Source: Chloroflexota bacterium
GTDB taxonomy: Bacteria > Chloroflexota > Anaerolineae > Anaerolineales > Villigracilaceae
DNA length: 7,989 nt
NCBI GenBank assembly: GCA_016875755.1
Contig: VGOX01000081.1
Coordinates: forward strand, 1 to 7,989
Direction of reading: 5' to 3'
Part shown: positions 1 to 6,136 of the stretch, in pieces
Layout of the letters: each line of letters opens with the position of its first letter
Position numbering within the stretch: position 1 is the first letter of the stretch
Notes under the pieces: generated by a model
What the model was told of the DNA's origin: nothing
Database searches by the model: none
Seen by the model: only the letters and a program-made list of their open reading frames with translations
Translations under genes and position numbers: made by a program

Positions 1-343
1 TTTCATCATACAAAAGCCGCAAATACAGTTCTTCTTTATCGGGGTCTTCATCGGTGTTGCACATCAACACAGAATATCCCTGCTCATGAGCAACATCCTC
101 AACCGCGCGGCCAATGGCGGTGAAGAACGGATTGCGAATATCCGAAACGACCAAGCCGATCTTGGCGCTCTTCTGCACGCGCAAACTGCGTGCGATCAAA
201 TTCGGACGGTAGTTCAAATCCGCCACAGCTTTGAGCACACGTTCTCTGGTTTCAGGTTTAATGGGGGCGTTGTTGGCCAACACACGCGAAACGGTGGCAG
301 TGGATACCCCCGCAGCTTTTGCGACATCTTTTATGCTTGCCAT
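1..343 (-). CDS. LacI-family transcriptional regulator, N-terminal part (cut by window edge)
   Basis: The reverse strand reads from an ATG at 343 into MASIKDVAKAAGVSTATVSR, the canonical LacI/GalR helix-turn-helix (residues about 4-24), followed by a hinge-type segment (RPNLIARSLR, about 46-55). The start of the periplasmic-binding-protein-like effector domain follows (IGLVVSDIRNPFF, then GYSVLMCNTDED). Only 114 codons are present; family members are usually 330-350 residues, so about two thirds lies beyond base 1. LacI-family proteins bind DNA as dimers and release it on binding a small ligand, often a sugar. The gene is divergent from the SDR gene, with 73 bp between the two start codons, so it may control itself and the cluster; that is inference. 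No Shine-Dalgarno is visible, but a TATAAT (minus strand, 357-352) lies just upstream of the ATG. The ligand cannot be predicted from this part. The family call is very secure. Confidence 0.95.
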   Translation of the reverse strand, partial: MASIKDVAKAAGVSTATVSRVLANNAPIKPETRERVLKAVADLNYRPNLIARSLRVQKSAKIGLVVSDIRNPFFTAIGRAVEDVAHEQGYSVLMCNTDEDPDKEELYLRLLYDE

Positions 344-416
344 ATATAATAATTATATCATCTCAAGAAAAACGAGATTTTTAATCAGCATCACAATTTG
401 CGGATACAATCAGCAG
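344..416. promoter_or_regulatory. Divergent promoter region between lacI-type gene and SDR gene
   Basis: These 73 bp separate two divergent start codons. Next to the regulator start is a perfect AT-only inverted repeat, ATATAAT-A-ATTATAT (344-358), which contains a minus-strand TATAAT about 8 nt before the ATG. Next to the SDR start is a + strand TACAAT (405-410) ending 6 nt before the ATG at 417. An 8-bp direct repeat, AATCAGCA, occurs at 383-390 and 408-415. ATCTC/GAGAT (about 360-377) can form a 5-bp stem. I see no CG-centred palindrome of the usual LacI-operator type and no convincing -35 boxes. Neither gene has a Shine-Dalgarno. Promoter function is inferred from position and -10-like hexamers only. 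Confidence 0.5.
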
Positions 417-1421
417 ATGAAGACCCTTGTCACAGGCGCAACAGGATTTGTAGGCGGCGTACTCGCGCATCGCTTACACACCATGGGCTGGGATGTCACC
501 GCGATTGGACGTAACCCCGCGAAAATAAACCAACTGGAAGATGACGGCATGCGTGCCATCCGCGCTGACATTTCTAAAAAGGATGAAGTGGCCGCCTCTT
601 TCTCGGACGTTGAGCTGGTCTTTCACTGTGCGGCATTGCCTTCGCCGTGGGGCGGTTTTGAGAAGTTCTATCAAGCCAACGTCATCGGGACGCGCAACAT
701 CGTGCAAGCCTGTTTGGAAAACAATGTGAAACGTCTGGTGTACATCTCCACCCCCAGCATTTATTTCGATTACGACTCACGCATCGGCGTGAAAGAAAAT
801 GACCCGCTGCCTGAACCCATCAGCCATTATGCCCACACAAAACTCCTCGCCGAAGAAGAAATCGACAAAGGCTTCGCACAAGGGCTCGCCGTCGTCTCCA
901 TCCGTCCGCGTGCGTTGTTTGGCGAAGGCGATACGGTCATCTTCCCGCGCCTGCTCTCGCGCCTGAAAACAGGTAGGCTGCCCATCCTCGGCGACGGTGA
1001 AAACATCGTTGACCTGACCTACATTCAAAACGTGGTGGATGCGCTTTTGCTGTGCGCCGAATCGCCTGCCAACACACTTGGTAAAAAATACAACATCTCC
1101 AACGGTGAACCTATCAAAATTTGGGAACTTGTCAGCCGCATTTGTGACGAGCTGCAGCTGCCGCATCCCAAACGGAAAATCTCCAAACGCGCCGCGCACA
1201 CCGCCGCCAGCGTTATCGAATTTTTGTATTCGCTCATTCCCTACAGCCCCGAACCACCGCTCACCCGCGTCACTGTCAGTATGTTGGCGAACAGCACCAC
1301 GCTCGACATCTCCGCCGCAAAAAACGAACTGGGCTATCATCCCAATGTCTCTGTCGAAAAAGGCGTGCAAAAATTTTTGAAATGGTGGAAGGAAAAGAAT
1401 CCGTCATTGCGATGGCGATGA
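417..1421 (+). CDS. NAD(P)-dependent extended SDR, 3-beta-HSD/OleD-like (epimerase/dehydratase family)
   Basis: This 334-residue protein is an extended short-chain dehydrogenase/reductase. Its Rossmann motif GATGFVG (G7, G10, G13) sits at the extreme N-terminus. A DI pair follows at 51-52, then HCAALPSPWG (70-79) and the active-site YAHTK (Y138, K142). The segment LVYISTPSIYF (117-127) and GDGENIVDLTYIQN (192-205) are typical of the 3-beta-hydroxysteroid dehydrogenase/OleD branch, which reduces 2-alkyl-3-oxo acids, more than of sugar epimerases. The ATG at 417 was chosen because it places the Rossmann motif at residue 7; an upstream ATG at 231 would run through the divergent regulator. There is no Shine-Dalgarno, but a -10-like TACAAT ends 6 nt upstream, so a leaderless message is possible. 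The last five codons and the stop lie inside a palindromic repeat starting at 1403. A 3-oxoacyl-thioester or oxo-acid substrate is inferred from the nearby ketoacyl synthase; a nucleotide-sugar role remains possible. Confidence 0.88.
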   Translation: MKTLVTGATGFVGGVLAHRLHTMGWDVTAIGRNPAKINQLEDDGMRAIRADISKKDEVAASFSDVELVFHCAALPSPWGGFEKFYQANVIGTRNIVQACLENNVKRLVYISTPSIYFDYDSRIGVKENDPLPEPISHYAHTKLLAEEEIDKGFAQGLAVVSIRPRALFGEGDTVIFPRLLSRLKTGRLPILGDGENIVDLTYIQNVVDALLLCAESPANTLGKKYNISNGEPIKIWELVSRICDELQLPHPKRKISKRAAHTAASVIEFLYSLIPYSPEPPLTRVTVSMLANSTTLDISAAKNELGYHPNVSVEKGVQKFLKWWKEKNPSLRWR

Positions 1422-1498
1422 TCTTCCGCCCGAAGCAATCTCGGAATTAACCATAAGATTGCTTCGGCGCAACGAGCAAAGGCGCGCCTCGCAATGAC
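1403..1498. repeat. Palindromic intergenic repeat, family A copy 1 (GTCATTGCGA...TCGCAATGAC)
   Basis: The outer arms GTCATTGCGA (1403-1412) and TCGCAATGAC (1489-1498) are perfect inverted repeats. An inner 12-bp perfect stem, CCGAAGCAATCT (1430-1441) with AGATTGCTTCGG (1456-1467), encloses a 14-nt loop. A second copy with the same outer and inner arms lies at 6137-6234. The element carries no open frame of its own. It supplies the final SDR codons and stop on its left, and an ATG at 1494 on its right that is probably not the MBL start. Repeats of this sequence type occur widely as small MITE/REP-like elements; mobility here is inference. There is no T-tract, so it is not a typical intrinsic terminator. 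Confidence 0.85.
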
Positions 1499-1511
1499 AC
1501 AAAACACTACT

Positions 1512-2348
1512 ATGAAAATCGACATTCTCCACGCAGGCTATTGCACAGCCCCCGAACACCTCGCCATCCGCGGCGGACGTTGGCGCAGCATTCATTTTCC
1601 CGCCATGTTCGCGCTCTTTCGCCATCCAAAATTCGGCGCGATGCTCTTCGACACAGGCTACTCCTATCGCTTCTTCGACGAAACCAAAAAAATCCCCAAA
1701 CGCCTTTATCGTTGGATGACGCCCGTCCATTTGGAAGAAGAAGATTTGGTCGTAAATCAACTTACAACCTTCAACCTTCAACCTTCTGACATCTCTCACG
1801 TCTTCATCTCGCACTTCCACGCGGACCATATCGGCTCGCTCTGCGATCTGCCAAAATCGCGCTATGTCTGCCTTCCGCACGCGTACTCACAACTGCGCAA
1901 CCTTCCTCCCTCCGAAGATATGAAACACGCATTCCTGCGCGGACAAATCCCTTCAGATTTTGACTCGCGTTCCAAAGAAGTGGACATGAAAAAATCCATT
2001 CTATTATCCGAAGAATACGCACCCTTCAAAGCAGGCTACGATCTGCTTGGCGACGAATCCATCATCGGCGTGGAGTTGCCCGGTCACGCGCATGGACAAA
2101 TGGGAATCTTCGCCCGTGACGATGACGGCAAAGTCTTCTTCTTCGTCGCAGATGCGGCATGGCTCAAACGCTCCATTGTTGAAAACCGTCCACCGCACAA
2201 AATAGCGGACATGCTTTTCCCCGACCCTGCCGCATACCGTGAAACGCTCGGTAAATTACAAACATATTATCTGACCCATCCCGATACGATCGTCGTTCCA
2301 TCTCATTGCGATGAAACAATACAAACTTTAACCACAAAGGCTCTCTAA
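1512..2348 (+). CDS. Metallo-beta-lactamase-fold hydrolase
   Basis: This 278-residue protein has every ligand of a binuclear MBL-fold site: HFHADH (H101, H103, D105, H106), H192 in LPGHAHGQ, D214 in FVADAAW and H265 in VPSHCDE. Leading strands include FGAMLFDTGYSY (41-52). The layout resembles lactonase/thioesterase-type members (AHL-lactonase-like) more than true beta-lactamases. No signal peptide is seen, so it is probably cytoplasmic. I start it at ATG 1512 (MKIDILHAGYC), because the in-frame ATG at 1494 belongs to the right arm of a repeat. Neither start has a Shine-Dalgarno. Codons around 1764-1787 contain three tandem CAACCTT heptamers, yet the protein stays in register with the conserved PSDISHV before the metal motif. 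The last six residues and the stop come from another palindromic repeat. Hydrolysis of a thioester, lactone or ester made by the neighbouring enzymes is inference. Confidence 0.88.
   Translation: MKIDILHAGYCTAPEHLAIRGGRWRSIHFPAMFALFRHPKFGAMLFDTGYSYRFFDETKKIPKRLYRWMTPVHLEEEDLVVNQLTTFNLQPSDISHVFISHFHADHIGSLCDLPKSRYVCLPHAYSQLRNLPPSEDMKHAFLRGQIPSDFDSRSKEVDMKKSILLSEEYAPFKAGYDLLGDESIIGVELPGHAHGQMGIFARDDDGKVFFFVADAAWLKRSIVENRPPHKIADMLFPDPAAYRETLGKLQTYYLTHPDTIVVPSHCDETIQTLTTKAL
1765..1785 (+). repeat. Three tandem CAACCTT heptamers inside the MBL gene
   Basis: The unit CAACCTT is repeated three times without mismatch (1765-1771, 1772-1778, 1779-1785). Twenty-one bases equal seven codons, so the reading frame is kept and the encoded residues TTFNLQP fill the loop and helix just before the conserved PSDISHVF strand. 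Confidence 0.8.
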
Positions 2349-2413
2349 GATACACAAAGGAAAACCTTATGCCTTTAACCTTCGTGACCCTTTGTGATAC
2401 TTCGTGGTTTTAA
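2327..2413. repeat. Palindromic intergenic repeat, family B (AACCACAAAG...CTTCGTGGTT)
   Basis: The left arm TTTAACCACAAAGG (2327-2340) pairs with the right arm CTTCGTGGTTTTAA (2400-2413), with one mismatch in the core AACCACAAAG/CTTCGTGGTT. Inner segments are also roughly complementary (GATACACAAAGG with CCCTTTGTGATAC). The left arm overlaps the MBL stop codon and encodes its last residues; the right arm touches the target site of the insertion sequence. Repeats of this type are common in the intergenic DNA of some environmental bacteria. No open frame or T-tract is present. Confidence 0.7.
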
Positions 2414-2416
2414 ATT
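2412..2416. repeat. Candidate target-site duplication, left copy (AAATT)
   Basis: AAATT directly precedes the left terminal inverted repeat and is matched by AAATT at 3877-3881 after the right one. Because the flanking bases are AT-rich and partly symmetric, a 3-bp AAT duplication with inverted repeats one base longer is an alternative reading. Confidence 0.7.
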
Positions 2417-2431
2417 ACTTGAGTTTAGAGT
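2417..2431 (+). repeat. Left terminal inverted repeat of the IS
   Basis: ACTTGAGTTTAGAGT is a perfect reverse complement of 3862-3876. Inside it, a CGCAC/GTGCG stem (2442-2446 with 2454-2458) lies between the inverted repeat and the transposase stop. Confidence 0.9.
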
Positions 2432-2496
2432 AGCAAAGTGGCGCACAAGAGATGTGCGATTGATCTGAACATTAAAAACTGAAAAGCAAATCCCAA

Positions 2497-3816
2497 TTAT
2501 GGACTAGCAGAAGCCGAAACTTGAGTTTTTTTGCTCTTGAACACCACTGGATAACGAACCCGTGGCGGTGGACAATAATTCATCGGTCTGCCTTTGCCTT
2601 TTCCTGCAGGTCTGGGTGTAGAGGCGGGTGTACCTAACTCCAACAAAAATGCCAAAGCGGAGCGCTGCACTTGATAAGGGGTCAACTTGGCGCGCTGTTG
2701 CCTGCTGCGCGGATACCAGGCTGGATAATCTTCCTGCACCGCATCACGCATCAGAAGCAATTGCCAATATGCCAAAGCGCACAACCACATCCATTGCTGA
2801 GCACTCACCAGACTCGGAGAACGGTTGCTGTTGAGCCCCATGTGTTGTTTCAGAAACCGAAACATGTGCTCAATGGCGAAACGCCAAAGATACATACGGC
2901 ACAGATCTGAAAGAGAAATACTTTGCGGTCCTGTCCAGAATAACCACATCGGTCTCTTATAGCGTGGCGTTCCATCTTCTTTGAGGAATTCTACTTGTAC
3001 CAGAGTGCCGATCAAGGTCGCCAGTTTCTTGAAGTGTAGTTTATACCAGGCTCGTACCCGCACGGTTTGTTTCCCAAGTTGAAAGGTCTCACTTCGATCT
3101 TCAGCACGATGACCACTATTCAACTTGAAAGGTTTCCCATGCTTGCGCGGCGCGCCACGACTACCCTTTGGTTTCTCTTGAGGCTCTTCGTACAAGACAC
3201 GATTGCTGTGCAGCCGGATCAGTCCAAATGTATGCTTCAAATGCTCGAAAATGCCCAAAAAGTGATGGTCTTCGTAACGACTGTCTGCCACAATCACTTT
3301 TTCTTCCGGATTGCGCACATCCAACTCCTGGACTTGTACTGCCGCTACTTTGGTGTCCGTCGCTTCGGTATCGATCCTTTCAATATCCACTGGTGCCGCC
3401 CAGGAACCACCGAAATGTATCAGGCGCACCAACCATGAATACTTGTGACCATAGCGCATTGGCTCTTTCTTGCTCGACTTCAATACACTCCGATCCGGCA
3501 AGGTTTCTGCCTGCTCGTGTTCATTGGCGGTGGCATCCACTGCATACACTTTGTACCCGACCATCGTTTCGCTACCTTCCGGCATGCAAGCTGGTAGGAG
3601 TGACAGTATTTCATCCATATCCATTTCTCCGTTTTCCAGCCCATCATACACACTGCAAAACTTCCGCTGAAATGGTTTCTGTTCGCTCAAGCTCACCGGT
3701 GAATTTACCTGTCCGGCAACCGTCAGGGCGTCAATCAGGTCGAACAAAATATCTGCTCGCCTTCTTAGACTTTGGTATACTGCTTTTCGGAACTCGCTGA
3801 GAGATTTTTTCGGCAC
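2497..3816 (-). CDS. IS4-superfamily DDE transposase
   Basis: This 439-residue transposase cuts and joins the IS ends through a two-metal RNase H-like DDE site. The first Asp is probably D94 (VYAVDATANE) and the second D178 (VIVADSRYED). The glutamate E316 lies in a perfect Y-(2)-R-(3)-E-(6)-K signature (Y309, R312, E316, K323), the hallmark of the IS4 group. The N-terminus, with RRADILFDLIDAL (about 19-31), matches the start of related transposases, so it looks complete. The start codon is GTG at 3816 on the reverse strand; no good Shine-Dalgarno precedes it. An ATG a little upstream is in another frame and soon stops. The C-terminus is basic and proline-rich. No frameshift or stop interrupts the gene, so it may be active. 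The exact IS family is uncertain. Confidence 0.93.
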   Translation of the reverse strand: MPKKSLSEFRKAVYQSLRRRADILFDLIDALTVAGQVNSPVSLSEQKPFQRKFCSVYDGLENGEMDMDEILSLLPACMPEGSETMVGYKVYAVDATANEHEQAETLPDRSVLKSSKKEPMRYGHKYSWLVRLIHFGGSWAAPVDIERIDTEATDTKVAAVQVQELDVRNPEEKVIVADSRYEDHHFLGIFEHLKHTFGLIRLHSNRVLYEEPQEKPKGSRGAPRKHGKPFKLNSGHRAEDRSETFQLGKQTVRVRAWYKLHFKKLATLIGTLVQVEFLKEDGTPRYKRPMWLFWTGPQSISLSDLCRMYLWRFAIEHMFRFLKQHMGLNSNRSPSLVSAQQWMWLCALAYWQLLLMRDAVQEDYPAWYPRSRQQRAKLTPYQVQRSALAFLLELGTPASTPRPAGKGKGRPMNYCPPPRVRYPVVFKSKKTQVSASASP

Positions 3817-3861
3817 ACGAAAACTTTATCAGCAAGTTCCATTTTTGTTAATGTCCGACGA

Positions 3862-3876
3862 ACTCTAAACTCAAGT
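3862..3876 (-). repeat. Right terminal inverted repeat of the IS
   Basis: This is the perfect reverse complement of 2417-2431. It lies upstream of the transposase gene and only five bases before the start codon of the acyltransferase gene. Confidence 0.9.
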
Positions 3877-3881
3877 AAATT
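3877..3881. repeat. Candidate target-site duplication, right copy (AAATT)
   Basis: It matches AAATT at 2412-2416. The ATG of the downstream gene begins at the very next base. On both the IS side and the original chromosomal side, the base before AAATT is T, so the in-frame codons before that ATG read TAA ATT either way. Confidence 0.7.
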
Positions 3882-5036
3882 ATGCGCCCGCTACTTTTCA
3901 CCTGTAAGAATATCCATACCCTGCAATTCCCATCCACGGATGATGGCGACTATGCACGCCGCTATCTTCTTCCATTAATGACAGATGACCCACAGAAATA
4001 CATCCGCAACGTGCATAATACACAATTGATGGCAGCCAAGGTGGGTGAGACGATCATCCCCATTACAGTCACGGACTTTCACCCGAAGAATACCTACACA
4101 GTGTCACCATATAGTCATTATGTTTCGTATGGGGCTTTCGAGGAAGTGAAACATCTCAACAATCGGTTGGCGGAAATTTTAGTGAAAATCATTATGACGC
4201 CTGTTTCATGGCATTTCCGCTACGCTGAGTTGGACAAGGTGGTTTTCGTCAACAACTATCTACTTTCGACGAATCTATATCCGTCAGTAATCCCCAAGGG
4301 GGACGCTGACAGCGACCAACTCACGGCGCTGAGCGAAGCGCTCATTCAGTGGTTTCCAGACCGTGCCATCGTCTTCCGTTCAGTGGATCAGAAAAAGAAT
4401 CCGCATATTTATCAGACTTTGGAAGGGCTTGGGTATGATTTGGTTCTCAGCCGTCAGGTCTGGTACATGGATCCTGTTGTCGCGTTAAAAACCCGCCAAT
4501 GCAAGGAAGATGTGCGCGTGTTGAAAAAGGCGGGCTATGAGGTAGTAAACGGCAAAGACCTAACCGACGATGAACTTCACCGCGCCGTGGAGTTATACAA
4601 TCTGTTGTATTTGCAAAAATATTCGTATTACAACCCGCAGTTCACGTTTGAATTTCTCAAACTTGCCAGAGATGCAGAAATTTTGCACATGTACGGACTT
4701 AAGAAGGATGGACAACTAAATGGGATTATGGGATTCTTCGTCCGCAACGGCGCGATGACCCAACCACTGTTCGGCTACGACACATCGCTTCCTTTGGATG
4801 AGGGGTTGTATCGCCTGCTGACGTTGGTCACTTTGCAGGAAGGCGTGAAGCGCGGACTGCTCGTGCATGCCAGCGGCGGGGTTGGCAAGTTCAAGAAAGT
4901 GCGTGGCGGCGAGTCGGTGACAGAGTACAACGCGGTGTACATGAAGCATCTACCCAAAAAACGCCAACTGCCGTGGAAGTTGATTCGGAAAGTGTCGGAC
5001 GTGGCAATACCGTATTTTAAGAAGATGGATTTTTAG
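3882..5036 (+). CDS. GNAT/FemAB-like acyltransferase
   Basis: This is a protein of up to 384 residues. The N-terminal half has an alpha/beta region with TIIPITVTDFHP and SPYSHYVSYGAFEEV. The C-terminal half looks like a GNAT-fold acyl-CoA or acyl-ACP N-acyltransferase, with LNGIMGFFVRNGAMTQPLFG and the acyl-donor-side motif HASGGVGKFKKVRGG (from H329) before TEYNAVYMKHLP. Such enzymes transfer an acyl group to an amine. The start is uncertain: ATG 3882 directly follows the IS target duplication and has no Shine-Dalgarno, and the in-frame ATG at 3978 (MTDDPQKYI, 352 residues) is an alternative without one. With the IS removed, an in-frame TAA still lies two codons before 3882, so the insertion did not cut off an N-terminus; it replaced the upstream region. 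Acyl transfer of a product of the neighbouring ketoacyl synthase is inference. Confidence 0.75.
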   Translation: MRPLLFTCKNIHTLQFPSTDDGDYARRYLLPLMTDDPQKYIRNVHNTQLMAAKVGETIIPITVTDFHPKNTYTVSPYSHYVSYGAFEEVKHLNNRLAEILVKIIMTPVSWHFRYAELDKVVFVNNYLLSTNLYPSVIPKGDADSDQLTALSEALIQWFPDRAIVFRSVDQKKNPHIYQTLEGLGYDLVLSRQVWYMDPVVALKTRQCKEDVRVLKKAGYEVVNGKDLTDDELHRAVELYNLLYLQKYSYYNPQFTFEFLKLARDAEILHMYGLKKDGQLNGIMGFFVRNGAMTQPLFGYDTSLPLDEGLYRLLTLVTLQEGVKRGLLVHASGGVGKFKKVRGGESVTEYNAVYMKHLPKKRQLPWKLIRKVSDVAIPYFKKMDF

Positions 5037-5045
5037 GCAAAGCGG

Positions 5046-5112
5046 ACCATAGACGATAAACCGTGGACGATGGAAAAGATTGTCAATGGTCTATGGTCAA
5101 TCGTCCATCGTC
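5046..5112. repeat. Palindromic intergenic repeat, family C (CCATAGACGAT / GACGATGG type)
   Basis: ACCATAGAC (5046-5054) is the perfect reverse complement of GTCTATGGT (5089-5097). GACGATGG (5066-5073) is the perfect complement of CCATCGTC (5105-5112), and the overlapping TGGACGAT pairs with ATCGTCCA (5100-5107). The arms are built from related short words (GACGAT, GGACGATGG), so more than one fold is possible. The element fills most of the gap between the acyltransferase and the ketoacyl synthase genes and ends 9 nt before the AGGAG ribosome-binding site. An ATG inside it (5063) opens a spurious N-terminal extension of the next gene. Confidence 0.75.
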
Positions 5113-5121
5113 ATTTTTTAC

Positions 5122-5126
5122 AGGAG
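5122..5126 (+). promoter_or_regulatory. Ribosome-binding site deciding the ketoacyl synthase start
   Basis: AGGAG lies 11 nt before the ATG at 5138. It is the clearest Shine-Dalgarno in the cluster and selects 5138 over the in-frame ATG at 5063, which lies in a repeat. Confidence 0.8.
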
Positions 5127-5137
5127 ATAAAACCTAT

Positions 5138-6133
5138 ATGCAAGTTGATATTCCCCTCAAAATTAGCGGGCTTGGAAGATACTTACCGAAACGGGTCGTG
5201 CCCAGTTCGGAATTGGAAGCGTTGTGTGGTGTACCTGCGGGCTGGGTGGAGCGGCGCAACGGCGTGCGCGAGCGGCGCTGGGTGACGGATGAGACCTCGT
5301 CGTTCATGTCTGCCGAGTCGGCGCGAGAAGCGTTGGAAGAAGCCAAACTCAAACCCAATCAACTTGACCTCATCATCAACGCCTCAGGTACGGGCGAGCA
5401 GGCGATTCCTGATACGGGTGTTTTGATTCAACGTCAACTTGGGTTGGGAAATTCAGGCATTCCCGCCATGACAGTTCACACAACATGCTTAAGTTTTGTG
5501 GCAGGCATGGATGTGGCATCGAACTTCATTCATAGCGGACGGTATAAGAACATTCTGATTTGCAGCGCGGATGTGGCTTCGTGCGGAATCAATCCAAAAG
5601 AACCTGAGTCCGCTTCGTTGGTGGGCGATGCGGCGGCGGCGGTGGTGGTCACGCGCGCGGAGGCAGGCGATGCGTCGAAAATTCATCATTCGCATTTCAA
5701 ATCATTTGGCGATGGCGCGTATCTCACCACCATCATGGGCGGCGGCTCACGCTTACATCCCCGTTTTGCGGGGCACAACCCCGAGGATGACTTGTTCCAC
5801 ATGGACGGTCCCGCTGTGCTGCGCATGGTGCGCGGCATTGCGCATGACTTTTTGGATGAGTTGTATCCTGGCTTGTCAAAGGGCATGCTGGATATTGATG
5901 CCATTGTCCCGCATCAGGCGAGCAAGGTCGGGTTGATGATGCTGGAACGCTTTGGCTGGAAAGAGGATAAAATCATTCGGACCATTGAAACGCTTGGTAA
6001 TTGTGTGGCGGCGTCGATCCCCGTTACGTTGTATCAAGGTGTGCGCGATGGACGTATTCAGCGCGGCGACAAGGTGCTGCTGGTCGGCACGGGCGCGGGG
6101 TTGTCCATTGGCGGAATGGTGTTGACGTTTTGA
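5138..6133 (+). CDS. FabH-like 3-oxoacyl-ACP synthase III (thiolase superfamily)
   Basis: This 331-residue enzyme has the Cys-His-Asn triad of KAS III: C117 in HTTCLSF, H259 in VPHQAS and N288 in LGNCVAASIP. Other family blocks are present: ISGLGRYLPKRVV near the start, WVERRNGVRERR (36-47), SLVGDAAAAVVV (160-171) and the C-terminal LLVGTGAGLSIGGMVL. The length and order match FabH and related enzymes that condense acyl-CoA or acyl-ACP with malonyl-ACP or a second acyl group. The nucleophile context HTTCLSF differs from the usual FabH AACAGF, and the segment GDGAYLTTIMGGGS is not of housekeeping-FabH type, so a specialised role is likely. It could be primer selection, an OleA-like head-to-head condensation or simple acyl transfer. 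Together with the OleD-like SDR it suggests production of a beta-keto or beta-hydroxy acyl compound; the true substrate is unknown. No fatty-acid synthesis genes adjoin it. Confidence 0.92.
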   Translation: MQVDIPLKISGLGRYLPKRVVPSSELEALCGVPAGWVERRNGVRERRWVTDETSSFMSAESAREALEEAKLKPNQLDLIINASGTGEQAIPDTGVLIQRQLGLGNSGIPAMTVHTTCLSFVAGMDVASNFIHSGRYKNILICSADVASCGINPKEPESASLVGDAAAAVVVTRAEAGDASKIHHSHFKSFGDGAYLTTIMGGGSRLHPRFAGHNPEDDLFHMDGPAVLRMVRGIAHDFLDELYPGLSKGMLDIDAIVPHQASKVGLMMLERFGWKEDKIIRTIETLGNCVAASIPVTLYQGVRDGRIQRGDKVLLVGTGAGLSIGGMVLTF

Positions 6134-6136
6134 TTC

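Larger units (their letters stand above)
2417..3876 (-). mobile_element. Complete IS4-superfamily insertion sequence (1,460 bp)
   Basis: The element is bounded by perfect 15-bp inverted repeats, ACTTGAGTTTAGAGT at 2417-2431 and its complement at 3862-3876. It is flanked by AAATT on both sides and contains one full-length DDE transposase gene on the minus strand. Its length and single-ORF layout fit IS4-type elements. All parts are intact, which suggests a recent insertion. It sits between the MBL and acyltransferase genes, at the right edge of a palindromic repeat, and runs against the direction of the cluster, so it probably reduces transcription into the downstream genes unless it carries an outward promoter. 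I could not assign a named IS. Confidence 0.92.

Noticed and set aside
231..416. 62-residue N-terminal extension of the SDR reading frame
   Set aside because: It overlaps the divergent LacI-type gene and shows no conservation pattern; the Rossmann motif belongs at the N-terminus, which ATG 417 provides.
777..1370. 197-codon open frame on the minus strand
   Set aside because: It is antisense to the SDR coding sequence and shows no recognisable domain; a shadow of GC-biased codons.
1430..1467. Strong stem as an intrinsic terminator
   Set aside because: The stem is good but no T-run follows on either strand, and the same stem recurs at 6169-6204 as part of a repeat family.
1494..1511. Upstream ATG for the MBL gene
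   Set aside because: It lies in the right arm of repeat family A and adds only MTQNTT before the natural first strand.
3168..3800. 210-codon open frame on the plus strand inside the IS
   Set aside because: It is antisense to the transposase, whose DDE and YREK residues establish the true frame.
5063..5137. 25-residue N-terminal extension of the KAS III gene
   Set aside because: It translates repeat family C; ATG 5138 has a clear AGGAG site at normal spacing.
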